Positions 19,430 through 21,980 of a stretch of DNA of 21,980 nt are shown piece after piece; position 1 is the stretch's first letter, and each line of letters opens with the position of its first letter. Source of the stretch: Candidatus Dojkabacteria bacterium UBA2177 (lineage in GTDB: Bacteria; Patescibacteriota; Dojkabacteria; SC72); the NCBI GenBank assembly GCA_002328805.1, contig DCVX01000024.1, forward strand, positions 1 to 21,980, written 5' to 3'. The position numbers and the translations under genes are program-made. The notes below the pieces were generated by a model. The model worked only from the letters and a program-made list of their open reading frames with translations. It was not told the DNA's origin and did not search any database.

Positions 19430-20260
19430 ATGAAAAAAGACTCTAAAAAAATATCAATAGAGTATTTAGCTTTATTCGGAGGAATTATATTTGGTATAGG
19501 CCTACTTATTTTGGACTCCCTTGGGGCATTATCTTTTCTAAGAAGTGGAATCTCATTTGTTATGGATCCTGTGGCTTACCATGGTAGTTATGTAGGACAA
19601 GAAGCTAGTGGTTATTTTGAAACATTTGGTCGGCTTAATGAATTCCGTAGAGAATACTCCGAATTGAGTATGAAAGTTTATGAACAGGAGATAGATTCTG
19701 CTTTCTATTCAACGCTTAAAGAGGAGAATGAAGCCCTAAAAAAGCAAATAGCTCTTGGCAATACTGAGCAGAAGTATGTACTAGCAAAGGTCTTGAGTCC
19801 CCAGGAAAACAATCTTCTCAGGATAAATAAGGGAAAAGATGCGGGGATAGCCATTGGCGATGTTGTCGTGCTAGGTAATATGTATATTGGCTTGGTAGTT
19901 GAGGTGGACAAGAAAGGATCTCTTGTGAGATTACCCTCTAATAGAGGTAGCAGTTTAGAGGTGATTGTTGTGGAGGGGGATATAGAGAGTGCAAGAAATA
20001 TGGAAAACATCACAATTTTAACAAAAGGAGTTGTAGAAGGTGCCCCAGATGGGATAAAGATAGAGAATATGTCTATGAATGCCTCCTTGAAAAATGGTGA
20101 CACAGTAATAATTAATGACACAAGGGTAGGGGAATATCTTGTTTTGGGCAGCCTTGTTGGTCTTTCTGAAAACCCTGCGGCAACTTCGAGAACTGGTTAT
20201 GTTTCTCCCATTTTTGATTATGACAGACTGATGACCGTATTTGTAATTATAGAATCTTAA
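19430..20260 (+). CDS. mreC: Rod shape-determining protein MreC
   Basis: MreC is a bitopic membrane protein that activates PBP2-RodA in the elongasome. The 276 residues comprise a basic N tail (MKKDSKKISIE), one TM helix (about 11-31), a helical coiled-coil stretch (about 65-110, ending STLKEENEALKKQIALG) and the double beta-barrel C domain (VLAKVLSPQENNLLRINKGKDAGIAIGDVVV, a continuous family match, and GLVVEVDKKGSLVRL). The final block YVSPIFDYDRLMTVFVIIES fits the family. It is 16 nt after mreB2 and 1 nt before mreD. Confidence 0.96.
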   Translation: MKKDSKKISIEYLALFGGIIFGIGLLILDSLGALSFLRSGISFVMDPVAYHGSYVGQEASGYFETFGRLNEFRREYSELSMKVYEQEIDSAFYSTLKEENEALKKQIALGNTEQKYVLAKVLSPQENNLLRINKGKDAGIAIGDVVVLGNMYIGLVVEVDKKGSLVRLPSNRGSSLEVIVVEGDIESARNMENITILTKGVVEGAPDGIKIENMSMNASLKNGDTVIINDTRVGEYLVLGSLVGLSENPAATSRTGYVSPIFDYDRLMTVFVIIES

Positions 20261-20261
20261 A

Positions 20262-20765
20262 ATGCTAATACTAAATATTTTCTTAACAATTCTAGGTCTC
20301 TTTACTCTAGTATATTTAGAGAGTATTCTTTTAGCTCTTATGGGACTTAAGCTTTCTGTAATAATATTTTTCTTCCTGTTCCGTAAAGTAGACTCAAAGA
20401 TCTTCTTCATAATCTCCTTTGTAGCCTTTTTAGTCCTAGATGTGGTTTACAAGCTTCCTCTGGGAAGTAATGTTTTAATTATCTCTGTTCCCTTGCTTTT
20501 GTATTTGCTAATTTCCCTGTTTATTTCCTTAGATTTTGGTCTGGTAGCATTTTTAGTTAAGACAGTAATCTTCTGGGTTTACTACATAATTCTTATTACT
20601 GTTCCAAACCTTTTTGTGGTGGGGAGATTTGGAGCATTAACATGGGATGAGGTCCTTAGGGCTCTTCTAAGAGCCTTTTTGACAACCATTGTTGTGTTTA
20701 TACTTGACTACATACTCGCTGGATTTAGAAGGAGAGGAAATAGTTCTCAAATTCGGTTAAAATAG
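20262..20765 (+). CDS. mreD: Rod shape-determining protein MreD
   Basis: A 167-residue integral membrane protein with about five hydrophobic segments and a short basic tail (FRRRGNSSQIRLK). Sequence conservation in MreD is low everywhere, so the call rests on size, topology and position: it starts 1 nt after mreC and stops 3 nt before the PBP2 gene. MreD belongs to the elongasome and works with MreC. Translational coupling is likely, as no ribosome binding site is visible. Confidence 0.88.
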   Translation: MLILNIFLTILGLFTLVYLESILLALMGLKLSVIIFFFLFRKVDSKIFFIISFVAFLVLDVVYKLPLGSNVLIISVPLLLYLLISLFISLDFGLVAFLVKTVIFWVYYIILITVPNLFVVGRFGALTWDEVLRALLRAFLTTIVVFILDYILAGFRRRGNSSQIRLK

Positions 20766-20768
20766 AGT

Positions 20769-21980
20769 ATGAATCTAAAAATTTCTAAAGAGTTGCAAAA
20801 AGAAAATACAAAAAGAAAGGTGCTTCATACTAAGAAGAATCCTCCTGACATCAATGGCGTTGCAAAGAATATTAGGAAGACTCTTCTAGAACCAAGCGAA
20901 GAGAATGGGGATGTGCGTTGGAATTATCTTTTGGTTTTCCTTTTGTTTCTTTTTTTGTTGGGAGTACTCATCTTTGAACTTTCTTCCTTGCAGATAGTAA
21001 AAGGAGAGGAGATGCTTGTTAAGTCAGTGAATAACCAGGTTAGGATAAGATCAATTCCTCCATACAGAGGAGTTATCTTTGACAGAAATGGAAAACAGCT
21101 GGCAGTTAATGAGTCAGCGATGAATGTTTATTTAGCAATAGAGCATTATCTAGATCAAGAAGGATTGATAGATACAGTATTGGTTGAAAAGACCTCGGAT
21201 ACCCTTGGGGGTATATTGGAGGATGATTGGGAACATACTTCTGAGAAGGGTGATGAAAAGTTTAAGACTATTTCCGAGAAGGTTTATTCTGTTCATAGCG
21301 AAAGTCCGTACTTCTCTGAAATGCTGATTGCTAGAGATATAGATGATGGAACAGCTATTAAAATAAAGGCAATGAGTGAAGAACTCCCAGGTGTCTATAT
21401 AGATAGTGGGAGCAAGAGGTTTTACCCAGAAAAGGAAGTTATCTCTCATCTGTTAGGTTATACGGGGACAGTCTCCTCGGAAGATATCTCTGAATTAGAT
21501 TATGTTTCTCCTACTGATGTAATAGGTAGGACTGGTATAGAAAGAGAATACGATGAGGACCTTTTAGGCCAGGCGGGGGAGATTGCTTGGGAGGTAGATG
21601 CCATTGGGAGAACCATTTCCAAGGAAGGGTATGTAATTAAAGAACCTGTATCTGGTAAGAACCTTTATCTAACAATAGATTTGGAGATTCAGAAACAACT
21701 GTACGAGATTCTTAAGGAAGGAGTTAAGGAATATGGTGCACAGGCGGGAGCTGGTGTAATCCAAGATCCAAACACAGGTGAAATAATAGCAATAGTTTCG
21801 TATCCTAGTTATGATAATAATCTTTTTGTTGGGGGGATATCGTCTGCAGAATATTCTAAGTTAATAAGTAATTCAGGTAATCCATTATTAAATAGAGCAA
21901 TAGCGGCACAGATGCCTCCTGGATCTACATTCAAAACCTTAGTTGCAATTGCAGGTCTGGATTCTGGAGCAATAACAAGG
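20769..21980 (+). CDS. mrdA: Penicillin-binding protein 2 (elongation transpeptidase), cut by window end
   Basis: The first 404 residues of a class B PBP that cross-links peptidoglycan during elongation. After a basic cytoplasmic tail of about 50 residues comes one TM helix (about 52-70). The pedestal domain has RGVIFDRNGKQLAVN (100-114), then RFYPEKEVISHLLGYTG and the linker GRTGIEREYDEDLLG. The transpeptidase domain begins with TIDLEIQKQLYEIL, then the block AGVIQDPNTGEIIAIVSYPS, and includes the catalytic SxxK as S386-T-F-K389 in PPGSTFKTLVA. The SxN and KTG motifs lie beyond the window. ATG 20769 is 3 nt after the mreD stop, which gives the mreBCD-mrdA order; rodA may follow. The long N-terminal tail is somewhat unusual. 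Confidence 0.96.
   Translation, partial: MNLKISKELQKENTKRKVLHTKKNPPDINGVAKNIRKTLLEPSEENGDVRWNYLLVFLLFLFLLGVLIFELSSLQIVKGEEMLVKSVNNQVRIRSIPPYRGVIFDRNGKQLAVNESAMNVYLAIEHYLDQEGLIDTVLVEKTSDTLGGILEDDWEHTSEKGDEKFKTISEKVYSVHSESPYFSEMLIARDIDDGTAIKIKAMSEELPGVYIDSGSKRFYPEKEVISHLLGYTGTVSSEDISELDYVSPTDVIGRTGIEREYDEDLLGQAGEIAWEVDAIGRTISKEGYVIKEPVSGKNLYLTIDLEIQKQLYEILKEGVKEYGAQAGAGVIQDPNTGEIIAIVSYPSYDNNLFVGGISSAEYSKLISNSGNPLLNRAIAAQMPPGSTFKTLVAIAGLDSGAITR

Noticed and set aside
1..21980. UGA recoded as glycine or tryptophan
   Set aside because: All recognised genes read through in the standard code without in-frame TGA; only absence of TGA as a stop is seen.
1..21980. CRISPR array or prophage
   Set aside because: No regularly spaced direct repeats and no phage structural or integrase genes are visible.

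Overview
Organism. The window is AT-rich, densely packed bacterial chromosome read in the standard genetic code. Several traits fit a small-genome lineage, most plausibly Candidate Phyla Radiation (Patescibacteria): divergent single-copy housekeeping genes, zinc-binding (four-Cys) forms of L28 and L33, almost no Shine-Dalgarno sequences, TATAAT boxes only 5-10 nt upstream of many start codons, and a one-TM PEGA protein. That placement is inference; no 16S rRNA gene is present.

Layout. 1-1115: 5' part of uvrA (minus). 1229-1302: tRNA-Arg(CCT). 1310-2893: membrane-anchored PEGA/propeller-like protein (minus). 2952-6223 (plus): trpS, a first divergent mreB paralogue, and a DUF1704/QEGLA (MATCAP-like) zinc metallopeptidase. 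11989-6224 (minus): a tight five-gene operon of a 7TM membrane protein, an ATP-grasp ligase fused to a RimB-like aspartyl protease, a CphA/GshF-like ATP-grasp, a second CphA-like ATP-grasp with a shrunken Mur-like tail, and a RimK-like ATP-grasp. It runs tail-to-tail with the DUF1704 gene with no spacer. 16284-12128 (minus): a translation block of tRNA-Thr(TGT), tRNA-Tyr, tRNA-Thr(GGT), rpmG, tRNA-Trp, secE, nusG, rplK, rplA, a terminator, a small four-Cys protein gene, rplJ, rplL, a terminator. 16347-16491: a 145-nt rod-like inverted structure, probably a structured ncRNA. 17170-16550: site-2 protease. 17805-17284: a Y1/RAYT transposase bracketed by REP-like direct repeats and palindromes. 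18045-end (plus): rpmB, then the rod-shape operon mreB2-mreC-mreD-mrdA(PBP2), cut by the window end.

How it fits together. The right end holds the cytoskeletal and peptidoglycan elongation machinery. The centre is a standard ribosomal and transcription-antitermination region. The most interesting part is the 6-kb ATP-grasp/protease/7TM operon with the convergent DUF1704 peptidase. Four amide-forming ligases, two unrelated proteases and a membrane protein point to a system that adds and removes amino-acid or peptide tags, or makes and processes a small peptide, possibly at the membrane. Related parts are known from other bacteria; this assembly, its reduced 7TM partner and its substrate are unclear.

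Genome-wide hints. None of the 23 complete protein genes ends in TGA (16 TAA, 7 TAG), and many promoters appear to drive leaderless or nearly leaderless mRNAs.
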